A program made the position numbers and the translations under genes. DNA of 64,000 nt from Brettanomyces bruxellensis. Lineage: Eukaryota; Ascomycota; Pichiomycetes; Pichiales; Pichiaceae. Location: contig NC_054687.1 of assembly GCF_011074885.1 (NCBI RefSeq), positions 558,001 through 622,000 on the forward strand, given 5' to 3'. How positions within the stretch are numbered: position 1 is the stretch's first letter; every line of letters starts with the position of its first letter. The notes beneath the pieces are model-generated. The model made no database searches. It had not been told where the DNA came from and saw only the letters and a list, made by a program, of their open reading frames with translations. Shown here one piece after another: positions 1 to 9,748 of this stretch.

Positions 1-1318
1 TCTTAATCATGTTCTTATTTTCCATCCATTTGACAACCAAAGCCACAATATCCTCGTTTGAAAGCATCTCGTAAAGTCCGTCTGATCCAAGAACCAGAAA
101 ATCGTGCTTTTCTGGATGAATTTCTTGAGTTGTGACGACTGGTTCTGCTGTGACGTATGGAGCACTTTTTAATTTCTTTAATGGCTTACCTCCAAAGAAC
201 ATATTACCTAACTGCTGCTGCAATTCCGGCCCCCATTTATACTTTCCATCCCCCATGGCTCTAGTTGGCTCTAAAGAGCCTAGTATACGACCATTACGAA
301 CAACGTTTGGCTCATCTGGATGCTCTTTGCGTAGTCTGGTAACTTCACTTGGGTTTCTGCCTGTCTGATCAATTGATAAGCATTTTACAGTCCAAACTCC
401 TTTGTCGTTAACAGACCCCAATAGAGCGCGCGAGTCACCCGAAACCGCCACTTTCAAGTTCTTCGTATGAGTATCGTAAAACGACATAAGTGCGCAAGAT
501 CCTGAAAGGGCTGGTAGAAGAAACTTCATGGCAGCAGATTTATCTTTCTGCTCTGTAGCAAAGAACTCTTGCACATTTTCTATAACCATCTTGTGGTCAA
601 ATTGAACAAACCCATTCTTAATGGCCCTATCTATTGTCTCACTGGATGGAATAAGATGTAAATCATCATGAGTTATCTTGTACGCGGAGTTCGCCAACTC
701 CTTGATAATCGCGTTAGTAAGCTCTTTACTTAGTTTTTGTGATGTATTCCAACCTCCATGGCCATCAAAAACTGACCAAAAATACCAATAAGAGTCACTT
801 CTTCTATCCTTACCGTGGGAGTCTTCAATTGGAACCTGAATTACCTTTTCTGCCCTAGCATCCTCTATTGGGTTATTACTCGGTAATTGGCACACATCAT
901 ATCTACTAACTCCTTTACCATTCTTGAGAGTGTAACTTTCTTCAAAAGCTCGAAGTCTTCTGTCCACCTCCTCATCCGTTAACATTTGCTTCAGATTAGA
1001 TTTATCGTATGGACCTGACGTTGCGGCAGTTCCTGAAAGTGATCTCTGTTGGGAAATGAGAGTTGCACCATCACTAGTCAATGATCTGGATGAGTCCAAA
1101 AAAAGTTTGTTCTTGGTAAGGAAAATATAAGAGGCAGCCAAAAGAATTCCTCCAGCAAGTGCAAAGTTTATATCCCTTTTTGTCTTTGATGACCTATGGA
1201 CGTTCCATTTGTATTGGAATGAAGATAGCCGCCTGCTAGAGGTATGAAATCTTCCTCTTGAGCGCACACATAGTCTTCTCAGCGGTCTGGTGCAGCTCGA
1301 CACAGATTGTTTCATCAT
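1..1318 (-). CDS. PTC5: Mitochondrial PP2C-type protein phosphatase, PTC5-like (3' end cut by window edge)
   Basis: The reverse strand encodes 439 residues from ATG at 1318 and runs off the window, so the C-terminus is missing. In yeast PTC5 dephosphorylates mitochondrial pyruvate dehydrogenase E1-alpha. Visible here are an Arg/Ser-rich N-terminus without acidic residues (mitochondrial presequence), a single hydrophobic segment at about residues 50-65, then the PP2C core with FDGHGG (metal-binding Asp), VSGDSRALLG and LGSDGLYE. An in-frame TAA lies two codons upstream of the start; a second ATG follows immediately. A CTG codon at the conserved Leu of DFLVLGSDG shows that CTG means leucine. 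It diverges from TMA46. PTC6 is a less likely alternative because the presequence, membrane segment and spacing fit PTC5. Confidence 0.85.
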   Translation of the reverse strand, partial: MMKQSVSSCTRPLRRLCVRSRGRFHTSSRRLSSFQYKWNVHRSSKTKRDINFALAGGILLAASYIFLTKNKLFLDSSRSLTSDGATLISQQRSLSGTAATSGPYDKSNLKQMLTDEEVDRRLRAFEESYTLKNGKGVSRYDVCQLPSNNPIEDARAEKVIQVPIEDSHGKDRRSDSYWYFWSVFDGHGGWNTSQKLSKELTNAIIKELANSAYKITHDDLHLIPSSETIDRAIKNGFVQFDHKMVIENVQEFFATEQKDKSAAMKFLLPALSGSCALMSFYDTHTKNLKVAVSGDSRALLGSVNDKGVWTVKCLSIDQTGRNPSEVTRLRKEHPDEPNVVRNGRILGSLEPTRAMGDGKYKWGPELQQQLGNMFFGGKPLKKLKSAPYVTAEPVVTTQEIHPEKHDFLVLGSDGLYEMLSNEDIVALVVKWMENKNMIK

Positions 1319-1675
1319 TTTTTAGAAATTAAGTGTAAAAATATGTCAACTGCAATGAGGTGCTTTATATCTTAAAGTTAAAACTATAATTTCTACGTTT
1401 GTCTTCTTTCACGGAATAAGAAAAAAAAAGGCTCCTCCTTGCTTATCTGAGACGCATCTTGCTGGAATCATAAAAAGACAATCATATTCTGATTTATACC
1501 ATTAGCTAAGCTAAGCTTTTTTTTGTTGTTTAGCCGACTTTTCAGGGCTCCGCTTTTTTTTCCATCTCTTCTACCTGCATCTCATTTTTTTTTCAGTCTC
1601 ACGACATAATTTATGGATAAATAGCTCTAAAGGACATTATTGTCATTGGGAGAAATATTGACTTGAACTCTCATA
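1319..1675. promoter_or_regulatory. Divergent PTC5/TMA46 intergenic region
   Basis: This 357-bp region separates two divergent genes. It contains several long T runs and a very short upstream reading frame (ATG at 1613, stop at 1622-1624, three codons) about 50 bp before the TMA46 start. The tract ttagctaagctaagc near 1502 is a minor repeat. No RNA gene is visible. Confidence 0.5.
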
Positions 1676-2746
1676 ATGCCTGCAAAGAAAGAAAATAGGC
1701 AACAAAAGGAAGCTGCTAAAAAAGCAAGGGCCAAAAGGGCGGCCAAGGTTGCTGAAGATAAAACATTTGGATTGAAAAATAAGAACAAGTCTAAGAAGGT
1801 CCAAAAATACGTGGAGAGTTTAAAAAAGCAAGACCCGTTATTAAGGAAAAAGCAAGAACTTGCAAAAAGGAAGGCCGCTGAGAAGAAAGCACTGGAAAAG
1901 GCCAGAAAAGATGCCTCAAAACTTTTAACGCCATCACTTCCAAGACAAAAGGTACCATTTGGCGTTGATCCGAAAAGTATATTATGTCAATATTTCAAGC
2001 TTGGGCTGTGTACCAGAGGCAAAAACTGTAAATTTAGTCATGATATGAGCTTGATGAAGGAAAAGGCGAAAACAAAAGACTCTCCTCTGAGTGATAAGGA
2101 CAAAGAGAAGGCGGAGAAAATGGATGATACTATGGACAATTGGGATGAGACAAAGCTTCGGACAGTTGTGGCCAAGAAAGAAAAGGGCGAGCATCCAACA
2201 ACAAACAAAGTTTGTAAATATTTTATACAAGCCGTTGAAGATGGAAAATATGGATGGTTCTGGACTTGTCCAAACTCTGATCCTAAAAATGGCATTGAGT
2301 GCAAATATAAGCATGTGCTTCCGCCAGGCTTTGTTTTGAAGACCAAGGAGCAGAAGAAATTAGAAAAACTTGCAGCAGAAAGTAAGAGCAGGCTTACATT
2401 AGAGGAATATATAGAAAGGGACAGGCAGAATTTACCAAAGGAAAACCTAACACCTGTGACGCAAGAAACGTTTGCAAGGTGGAAAAAAGACCACAAGAAG
2501 AAACTCGTGAACAAAAAAGTCAACACCATAAAAAAGGCAGCATTGACTGGTAGGGAGATAGTGCTCAAAAAGTTCCAGGATAGGTTCTTCAGAGAAGAAG
2601 AAGAACGTGCTGCTGAGCAGGGTACTGCAGTGGATATGTCTGAGTTTAGAAAGGCTATAGAAGCAATTGAAGAAAAAGAGCTCAATGGTCGTAGTGTGAA
2701 AGATTATGGAGATGGCTCCAATGCCTTTCTTGCCGCAAACAGCTGA
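1676..2746 (+). CDS. TMA46: TMA46-like CCCH zinc-finger protein (DFRP family)
   Basis: This 356-residue protein starts at ATG 1676. The N-terminal 90 residues are strongly basic (many KK/KA runs). Two CCCH zinc fingers follow: one beginning LCQYFKLGLC with C-x7-C-x5-C-x3-H spacing near residues 103-122, and a longer one beginning VCKYF at about 180-212. After the second finger comes the KTKEQKKLE stretch typical of the DRG family regulatory proteins. The family (yeast Tma46, human ZC3H15/DFRP1) binds the GTPase Rbg1/DRG1 and associates with translating ribosomes. Length matches S. cerevisiae Tma46 (about 345 residues). A three-codon upstream reading frame at 1613-1624 could lie in the leader. 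Confidence 0.93.
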   Translation: MPAKKENRQQKEAAKKARAKRAAKVAEDKTFGLKNKNKSKKVQKYVESLKKQDPLLRKKQELAKRKAAEKKALEKARKDASKLLTPSLPRQKVPFGVDPKSILCQYFKLGLCTRGKNCKFSHDMSLMKEKAKTKDSPLSDKDKEKAEKMDDTMDNWDETKLRTVVAKKEKGEHPTTNKVCKYFIQAVEDGKYGWFWTCPNSDPKNGIECKYKHVLPPGFVLKTKEQKKLEKLAAESKSRLTLEEYIERDRQNLPKENLTPVTQETFARWKKDHKKKLVNKKVNTIKKAALTGREIVLKKFQDRFFREEEERAAEQGTAVDMSEFRKAIEAIEEKELNGRSVKDYGDGSNAFLAANS

Positions 2747-2845
2747 AACGCTGTTGACATGTATTGATTGAAATGCATATAATATTTACTACATAGCAAA
2801 GGAATAAAAAAAAAAGTGTTATATTAAAAGGTCACAGAGCATTAA

Positions 2846-4915
2846 CTAACTGTCACTGTGGTCTATTTCTTGCTCCTCTAAAGTAGAAAAGCACCTGTCT
2901 GTAAGATCCTCTGGGTGCCACCAAAATCGGAGGTCAATATGTTCGGGCAGATACGAAATCACATTCATAATTCTCTGCTTCCATGTTTCGAACTTCTCGT
3001 CCAGTACCAAGTCCCCAGTAGAGTAGTATCCCGGATATTTACCTGCTTCTTCATCTTCTGCTCTGATAGGTGACGAATTAAGCCAAGGAAGGTGGCCCAT
3101 TTTAGATGCAGAATTACTTAATGTCGAACTTATACGACTTGTACTCTCCGAGGCGAACCGTCTCACTGATGGCCTTCTTATTGGAAGTGGTGGGGCACCA
3201 TTCTTTACATCTGAACTATTGGCCTTTGTGGAAGTAGTTTGAGCCTTTGCCTCTGGAATTGGCTCTCCATGCAAATTCCATGGCTTATCCGGAACTATAG
3301 GCGGTACCTTCCTGTGCTTTAGTGTTCTTCTTTGTGCTTGCTGTGCTGGAACTATTTTCCCTTGCGAGGAATCTGATATAGGAATGAATTTTGTGTTTGA
3401 ATTGGCATCCACTTTTGATGTATTGTTCAACTTCACTGGCGTCATAACGGAAAACTTCCTGTCAATGGACCCATCGTATGAATCCACTAATGAAGGAGCA
3501 GTCTGCTTCCTTTCCGTCTTGGTATCAATAATATTTTGAAGCTCTTTAACGTTCTCATGGTCAAGCCCTTGTGATGAAAATGATCCTTCGAGTGCATGAA
3601 TATATATGGCTATTATCTGTGTACCAAATTTAGGGCACAAAGAGCAGTAAGCTTCCATATCCTGCTCTCCAGAATCTCCTATTAGAATAAACCTTCGCTT
3701 GGGGAAATCATTCATGATCTCTGTTAAGGAATTCTGCTTCCTCTGGCCCGCATCCATTCTTACTGTCGAAAATATATTTCCAAAGTACTGCTTCAAGTGA
3801 ATCGAGTTTATCGGGAAGTCATCGTATCGCAAAAACCCATAAACAATATTGTAGACCTGTGAAGGTGAATTGGAAACATAATGGAAAGTACACCCGAATC
3901 TGTCATGCATTTCTCGGTACCAATTGGCAACCCCTGAAATCACGCATTCACCGTATGGCTGCGAAAAGATGTTTCTAAAAATGTCGATCTTATTTCCAAT
4001 GACCCCGGTGACACGTATAGTATCATCAACATCCGATATTACTCCAACTCCCTCCTCTGGTATCATTTCAATTTCCAAAACCTGGAAAACCTCCGGGTTC
4101 GAAACTGAAGAGGCTTCAATGCTTGAAGGTACATAGTCGGTTGTTACTTCACACGAAAAGGTCCCATACTGATTCGTGTAGACATCAACTGGAGGAGCAC
4201 TTCTTGTTTCATGTTCTGAACCTATTCGAATTCTAATTAATGTATGCGAAATTGATGATGCAATAACATTTGTCATCCTTTCATTAACTCTTTTCTCTGT
4301 TGCCGCTTCTGAAAGTTCATTGGACTTGTTTATCGTGTTGCTTGCGCTATTCTGAGACCTAAAAGAGGAAAGAGAGATTGCATCACTATCGTCACCTTTA
4401 TCATCGTTCTCCCCATTTTTATCTGGATGCTCAATTGCCTCGGATAGTTTGTCCTCAAACTGATCTGCCGTCACAGATGGGGCATTGGTCCTTGATAAGC
4501 GCCTTGCCATAGAAAGCATCATCCGATTCTTCCTGTTCAGACGTCCCTTCACAAATATAGCACCTGAAACTTTGGTAGAGTATTGATGTGCATCCAATTT
4601 GCGGGCATACGTGGCATATAACAGTATTGATGCACCATCTGGAACAATTCCATCTTCAAATATCGGAGAGCTGGAATTGAAGTGCTGGCTCACCTTTTTA
4701 TAGTATGTAGATTCCCTTGTTGCATTAACAGCTTCATGAAGCTTCTTTCGCCCAATAGCCAGATACGATTGTAATTCCCTGACTGTAGATCCAGACTCAT
4801 TTGTGCCTGTTCCAATCGGAAACTGAACTCCGAATTTTTCGTTGTATTTATCATCATCGTTTGTCTGATCGTCCCCATCTTTTGTATATAGGTTTGCCTT
4901 GCAGGGGCTCTGCAT
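2846..4915 (-). CDS. APP1: Phosphatidate phosphatase APP1
   Basis: The protein has 689 residues from ATG at 4915; the open frame extends upstream to 4960 and beyond but has no ATG there, so 4915 is the first possible start. App1 is a Mg-dependent phosphatidate phosphatase of cortical actin patches, linking lipid metabolism to endocytosis. The haloacid-dehalogenase type catalytic motif DVDDT is at about residue 295, followed by HYVSNSP and the GDSGEQDMEAY motif, both diagnostic of App1. The C-terminal third is proline-rich (PPIVPDKPW, PPLPIRRP), as expected for SH3-domain partners of actin patches. Acidic, serine-rich linkers sit between residues 160 and 220. Longer than the S. cerevisiae protein (587 residues) because of these linkers. 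Confidence 0.93.
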   Translation of the reverse strand: MQSPCKANLYTKDGDDQTNDDDKYNEKFGVQFPIGTGTNESGSTVRELQSYLAIGRKKLHEAVNATRESTYYKKVSQHFNSSSPIFEDGIVPDGASILLYATYARKLDAHQYSTKVSGAIFVKGRLNRKNRMMLSMARRLSRTNAPSVTADQFEDKLSEAIEHPDKNGENDDKGDDSDAISLSSFRSQNSASNTINKSNELSEAATEKRVNERMTNVIASSISHTLIRIRIGSEHETRSAPPVDVYTNQYGTFSCEVTTDYVPSSIEASSVSNPEVFQVLEIEMIPEEGVGVISDVDDTIRVTGVIGNKIDIFRNIFSQPYGECVISGVANWYREMHDRFGCTFHYVSNSPSQVYNIVYGFLRYDDFPINSIHLKQYFGNIFSTVRMDAGQRKQNSLTEIMNDFPKRRFILIGDSGEQDMEAYCSLCPKFGTQIIAIYIHALEGSFSSQGLDHENVKELQNIIDTKTERKQTAPSLVDSYDGSIDRKFSVMTPVKLNNTSKVDANSNTKFIPISDSSQGKIVPAQQAQRRTLKHRKVPPIVPDKPWNLHGEPIPEAKAQTTSTKANSSDVKNGAPPLPIRRPSVRRFASESTSRISSTLSNSASKMGHLPWLNSSPIRAEDEEAGKYPGYYSTGDLVLDEKFETWKQRIMNVISYLPEHIDLRFWWHPEDLTDRCFSTLEEQEIDHSDS

Positions 4916-5350
4916 TATACGTCTCTCTTTATAGCTTGTTGCTTTAGCAATTCGTCCCAAAAGTAGTATGTGTAGATTGTTCTTGGTTATAAGGTAACTA
5001 TTGGAAAAGTATCCTTCATGTGCTTTCTTACTCTGGCTGTTTGTTTGCTTGAGTTACTGCCTTATGTCAGACTACATGCGAGCAATTGCTCTGGAGAGGA
5101 ATTTGGAGAACAATGGGACTAGACCGAATTAAATTCATAAAAGAAAAAAAAAAAAAATAGACCAACATAAAAAAATGTGTGGGGCCGTATAGATCGTTGC
5201 TACATGTAATTTGTGCACTTTTCAAACAAACAATTACGCTAACATCCAACATCAGGGTATCATCTCGTTCATATGATTATAAAGCTCTCTATATAAGCTA
5301 AGTAAAGGCGAAGCGAATTGGTAGTATCTCCCTCTCTCTATTAAGAGCAC
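4916..5350. promoter_or_regulatory. APP1 upstream region
   Basis: This is a 435-bp non-coding stretch between the start of APP1 and the stop of the ECM3-like gene, both on the reverse strand. It has an A-run near 5140-5158 and no RNA gene or repeat that I can see. It should hold the APP1 promoter and the terminator of its upstream neighbour. Confidence 0.5.
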
Positions 5351-7228
5351 CTACATATGAACCACATCCTTAATGGTGTAGCAAACAACAATTGGCAATG
5401 TAATGCACAAGAGGGCATACTGAACAATCATGTATAATGCCAAGCAGTTCATAGGTGCTGATTTGTTCTCTCCCGGCCTCATACAACTTGCGGTGATGTA
5501 AATTTGAACTGTAGCACTTGGCAATGCAAATTCCATACATGTGACCAATTTGGACATCGAGTCGTCTAACCAATGGATTGCACCCATTTTATTCACCCAA
5601 AGAATTCCGATAATTGGAAGAATGCATAGTCTGTACAAAACGTGACAGACAATAGACTTCCAGAAACCCTTTGGCATTTCAGAAACTTCTAATCTTCCTA
5701 AAATCGAGCCAATAAGAAGCAATCCGAGGGGAACACATGGCATACCGAGGTACTCGGCATACATAAGAAGGAAGGAAAGTGCAGGCTGATGGTCAGGAGC
5801 GTTTGAGATGTACACGCTTCCGCTGTTGACAAACAAAGCCTTAAGCCATGGAATAAGCGCAATAATAAGAGATACGATCAACGAAATAGACGCTGGCTTC
5901 TTAAAGTTCTCAACGAAGAAGAGCACGTACTTCACAATCTTGTATCTTTCAGCAAGGGACAACTTCTTAGCCACGTTATCCACATCCCTATGGCTCAACT
6001 GCGTCTCGGTCACAATGTTTGCCAAGGTACTCGTATTCTGATTGTGAGGCTCAGCTCTGGAGTATTCCCTAACCAAATCCTCTGCCAAGGATGTGGCTTG
6101 TGTTGCTCTTGAATGTGTACTTCTGATGTCCTCATCATACATCGAAACGGGGTTCAACTCCTCGTCAATTGTATTCTTTCTGTCCATATATGTGAAACTT
6201 CTAGCAGAGGGAATTCTGGCAATTGCCCTGTGCGAAACTGCCGGTGAAAGCAGCTGCTCTGCCTCGGTTGTTGTTTTCTTGAGTATAGCCCTTGGATTCA
6301 ATATCGAGCGCCTACGATCAGGTCCAGTAGCATCCGATTCCAAGCTGGCGTTTTCGGAAAGCGTAGAAGTTGGCGACATCGGATTGAGAATTGAATCAGA
6401 AAGTGATGAAGCCTCTTCTGCCTGTCTCTGAGCACCTGTTGTGTGTGATTGGGCCTCTAGTTCCTCTCGGGCTTTCTCGTTTTCCGCAGGTTCATCCACC
6501 TTCAATTTTAACGCAGCCTCGGAGTTGGGTGAGAACGATTTCAAGTTCGAAGAAGAGCTGTTTCCCTGCTTTGGCGTATTCGTGTCAACCTTCTGAATGC
6601 TGTCGCCTGATTCGGCAGCATACTTCTCAGATGAAGAGTGCGTCTTGGACAAGTCTTCCGTGCCCTGAGATTCAATATCTTCATCTTTGTCATCAGAATG
6701 CTTTCTGATGTACCTGAAGTCCATCTCCACTAGTTGGAAAAGACCACAGTTGAATTGTGCCATGATATACATGGCCAACCAAATAATCACATAAGCAGTA
6801 CCCTTTTCCGACTCCTCACTAGTAAGCATGGACATGGCCTGCAAATATGCGATGGGTAAATCGGAGACATTTTGCATAATACCGGCCAAAAGTGCACCAC
6901 CCACCCAACGTTGGTCTTTCTTCTTCGGCACAGGTGTGAATATTACTATAAGACCTGCAACGACCGCATTTATGCAATACATGAGAATAGCGGATAAAAC
7001 AATGACTGCGATGGTTTTGATATCGTCGATAGAAATGTAGTTCACAATTTTATCAAAGATCAAAGAAGGCATGAAGACCATTAAAACGAGATCACTCAAT
7101 GCACGAGCTGTGGCCACTCCCAATAATCCTACTCGAGCCATAACTATACCTGAACCTATAATCAAATACATTCTTATGATCGGCTTCACCGATGAGTAGA
7201 TGACTTCTGATAATGCTGCCCCGGCCAT
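5351..7228 (-). CDS. ECM3: ECM3/YLR152C-type auxin-efflux-carrier family membrane protein
   Basis: This 625-residue protein starts at ATG 7228. It has the bipartite layout of the fungal auxin efflux carrier (AEC) family: about five hydrophobic helices in the first 170 residues, a long hydrophilic serine-rich loop (about residues 175-420), and about five further helices to the C-terminus. The stretch GIMQNVSDLPIAYLQA after the third helix and PSATVQIYITASCMRP near the end are family hallmarks. S. cerevisiae has three paralogues (Ecm3, YNL095C, YLR152C); which one is the orthologue cannot be settled by eye. The transported substrate is unknown; Ecm3 is tied to cell-wall phenotypes. Confidence 0.85.
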   Translation of the reverse strand: MAGAALSEVIYSSVKPIIRMYLIIGSGIVMARVGLLGVATARALSDLVLMVFMPSLIFDKIVNYISIDDIKTIAVIVLSAILMYCINAVVAGLIVIFTPVPKKKDQRWVGGALLAGIMQNVSDLPIAYLQAMSMLTSEESEKGTAYVIIWLAMYIMAQFNCGLFQLVEMDFRYIRKHSDDKDEDIESQGTEDLSKTHSSSEKYAAESGDSIQKVDTNTPKQGNSSSSNLKSFSPNSEAALKLKVDEPAENEKAREELEAQSHTTGAQRQAEEASSLSDSILNPMSPTSTLSENASLESDATGPDRRRSILNPRAILKKTTTEAEQLLSPAVSHRAIARIPSARSFTYMDRKNTIDEELNPVSMYDEDIRSTHSRATQATSLAEDLVREYSRAEPHNQNTSTLANIVTETQLSHRDVDNVAKKLSLAERYKIVKYVLFFVENFKKPASISLIVSLIIALIPWLKALFVNSGSVYISNAPDHQPALSFLLMYAEYLGMPCVPLGLLLIGSILGRLEVSEMPKGFWKSIVCHVLYRLCILPIIGILWVNKMGAIHWLDDSMSKLVTCMEFALPSATVQIYITASCMRPGENKSAPMNCLALYMIVQYALLCITLPIVVCYTIKDVVHM

Positions 7229-7442
7229 GTTGAATTTTTTTTTTTATATTTTCCTACTTAATCCGAATTTCTGCTGTGATTATGTGTATAGAGGGTATTA
7301 TAGGAGAAGGTAATTCAATAGACTAGAAGAAGTGAAAGCATCAATTAGAAGAAAAAATCTCCATAAATCTAACCGAATTCGTGGAATTACAAAGTTACAA
7401 AAGAAGAAAGGAGGAGAAGAGCAGCTGTCATCCCATATGAAG

Positions 7443-7499
7443 AGTCTTGGATTTTATATCCATTTAAAGAAAAGTCCTAGATTTTATATTCATTTAAAG
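7443..7499 (+). repeat. Imperfect 30-bp tandem duplication
   Basis: Two copies of a 27-bp unit beginning AGTCYTRGATTTTATAT and ending CATTTAAAG lie at 7443-7469 and 7473-7499 with three differences. It is in non-coding DNA and looks like a local slippage duplication. Confidence 0.85.
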
Positions 7500-8151
7500 G
7501 TCATTCATTCTTTTTTCCTTTCATTTGTCTCAGTACAGGGCCTATCTTGCCCCAGAAATGAAAAATAAAATGAAAAAAAAAAATAAAATAAATAAATAAA
7601 TAGAAAAAATATTCTGAAAAAAATAGTGCGGTAGAAAGTTTCCCATTATCTCCCTTTCTTTCTTTTTGACTTCTTGCTGTCTGATAAATTTTCATTATCA
7701 TCTGCTGTTGTTGCTAATATTCCGATTTTGAAAAATTTCCTTCCCAATTATTCGGGAAATTGAAATCTGCGTATTATTGTGTATACCGCTTTTGCGCCTC
7801 GCTCTCTCGTGTTTGCTGTCATCGTACTCGTGTCTAAAGTTTTTTTATCTTTCACTTTCTTCCTCTTTAATGCACATCCTATACGAAAGAAAATGTTTTA
7901 CCCATTTTTTTATCTAATTATTTCTCCGCCCACGCGGATTTATATTTCACAGCCACCGACAACGGGAATCCATTCCCTTTCTAATTTTCAACCCACTTTC
8001 AATGTAGAACGGAGGTTATCAAAGTCATGAAACACAAATAGCACGACAATTTGCACTGCTGTTGCAGCAACGACTTGTCTTGCCCTGTCTCTTCTTATCT
8101 AATCAGCAACTTCCATGCTTAAGTTTACTATTCATTTCAAAATCGGATAGA

Positions 8152-8180
8152 GGCTTATCGGTTGCCGATCCTTATAAGCC
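8152..8180. repeat. Inverted repeat / hairpin in gene-free DNA
   Basis: GGCTTA at 8152 pairs with TAAGCC ending at 8180, and an inner TCGG-TTG-CCGA stem-loop continues the pairing with a short bulge. The structure is relatively GC-rich compared with its surroundings. Confidence 0.6.
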
Positions 8181-9554
8181 ATTATGAGGGCTGTTGCTAA
8201 TTATTATGTTACTGTATTTTCCCAAATCTTTAATGCGTTAATGTGTTCTATAAGCACTGCGAGAGATTATTTAGGGTTCATGATGCACATTTTATTTTGT
8301 AAATTACATTCCCTAAATTTAATGTAATTGCCAAAATAGTGGGTAAGCTAAAGTCTTTCTTTTTTTTGGGAAAAGTCATCTCTAAAAAAACATTGTTGTT
8401 GTCCAGGATTTTACATAAACATAATCATTAATTTTGGTTTTCTACAACAGAGTGTTCTTTTCTTCGTATAGAAAGGAAGTGTATAGGTGCATACGGAAGA
8501 TTATTCCTTCTTTGACTTTCCATACTACATGAACCTAAGCTTAATGTACTGAAATCAAACCACAGAGATTTTTGTCACAGAAGAATACCCTAGGAAATGT
8601 GTAACAAAGTTTTTGAAATTGATACAATCGCCGTATCTATTTCATCAATATCTAAGCTTTCTGGTGCTTTCTAAAGCTGCTTCTTCATATTTCTACTGCG
8701 GTCATATGACTTATTTGTATTTATAACTTCTGATGGATAACTTTCTTTGATTTGTTCTACTAGCAATGGTGAAGAAAATAATGTATACAAATGTTTGCTT
8801 GAGTTTAAGAGGATCCGAACACCCATTCTGAGACAGATATATTGCCAATTTGCGGCTATTTGGCAAAATGATAACATCATACACTAGACTGGGATTAGTG
8901 ATGAAACCCAATCTGAATACCATTCTCATACAAAGCAATAATTTCAACAATATACACCATGAAATATTAAAAATAACCCCTTAATTAAAAGTATTTCAAG
9001 AAGTTGACAGAAGTATCATGTTTAACAAACTGTAGAGCGACAATTAATGCCGAAATTCGTCTACAGAGATGTGAAATTTCCTTTATCAAGATGTCTAATT
9101 CTGTTAAAGAAATTGAATCTCAAAGTTATACGCGAGCAACTTTTAACCCATAAATTCACATATTGCGACCATTCATCGGGAAATACTTAAGCTGTTAAAT
9201 ATTGATGCTACCGAATCAACGGGAATAAACAGGAAATCATTAATAAGCATAAAAAGGTATAATCTTAATTGAATTCTGACCGTCAGCAGTTTCATCATCT
9301 TGATACAAGTCGAGAATACAAGCTGAGGATTCTACCAAGTGACCTCTTTGCTGCAAGGGATCAAGCAGGAAAAGCATGAAGTCGATCGACGGCACTTTTT
9401 GAACCCGCAAATTCTGCTTTTCCCTTTCCGCACGACGAACAAATTTTTTTTCCTTCAGAAGATTAACGGCTGGAAGGATCCGTAAGCGGTCAACTTTTGG
9501 AGCAAAATTTTTTCCCAGGTGTGAAAAAACAATAAAAAACAAGCCAATTACGGC

Positions 9555-9748
9555 ATCTTGGGATGAAAAATTTGAAAAATAAATTTGCACGAAGACGAAA
9601 AAAAATTTTTTACCCTTTTAATGAAAATTCAGGTGAGGCGGTTTTAAACTCTACCTTTTGTACGCTACTTTAACGTATATTCACTTTTTTAATAATCCCT
9701 TAGAGCCGTCGAGGATATACTAAGTAGAGTACAGATCATTTTAGCAGG
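9555..9748 (+). promoter_or_regulatory. Probable SSB1 promoter
   Basis: The 190 bp before the SSB1 start contain long A/T runs and a TGAAAAATTT element near 9563 that resembles the RRPE motif of ribosome-related genes. SSB genes are co-regulated with ribosomal protein genes in S. cerevisiae, which fits. The assignment rests on position and one degenerate motif. Confidence 0.35.

Larger units (their letters stand above)
7229..9748. other. 2.5-kb gene-free region between ECM3-like gene and SSB1
   Basis: No ATG-initiated frame here looks like a protein; the longest reading frames are short, low-complexity and lack conserved motifs. The region holds an imperfect 30-bp tandem duplication (7443-7499), AT-rich simple sequence (about 7560-7620) and a hairpin (8152-8180). 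Its last part (about 9500-9748) must contain the SSB1 promoter. No tRNA A/B boxes were found. Function of the middle 1.5 kb is unknown. Confidence 0.5.

Noticed and set aside
2038..2685. 215-codon reverse frame inside TMA46
   Set aside because: It is antisense to a well-supported conserved gene; composition is Ser/Phe/Leu-rich as expected from reversed Lys/Glu codons.
4916..4960. N-terminal extension of APP1 from TTG at 4960
   Set aside because: There is no ATG in the extension; the same reasoning removed non-ATG extensions of PRP5 (43015), HMI1 (50598), POP3 (53837) and the PFK-like gene (58329).
9240..9590. 116-codon reverse frame upstream of SSB1
   Set aside because: It begins with GTG rather than ATG, has no motif, and overlaps the probable SSB1 promoter.
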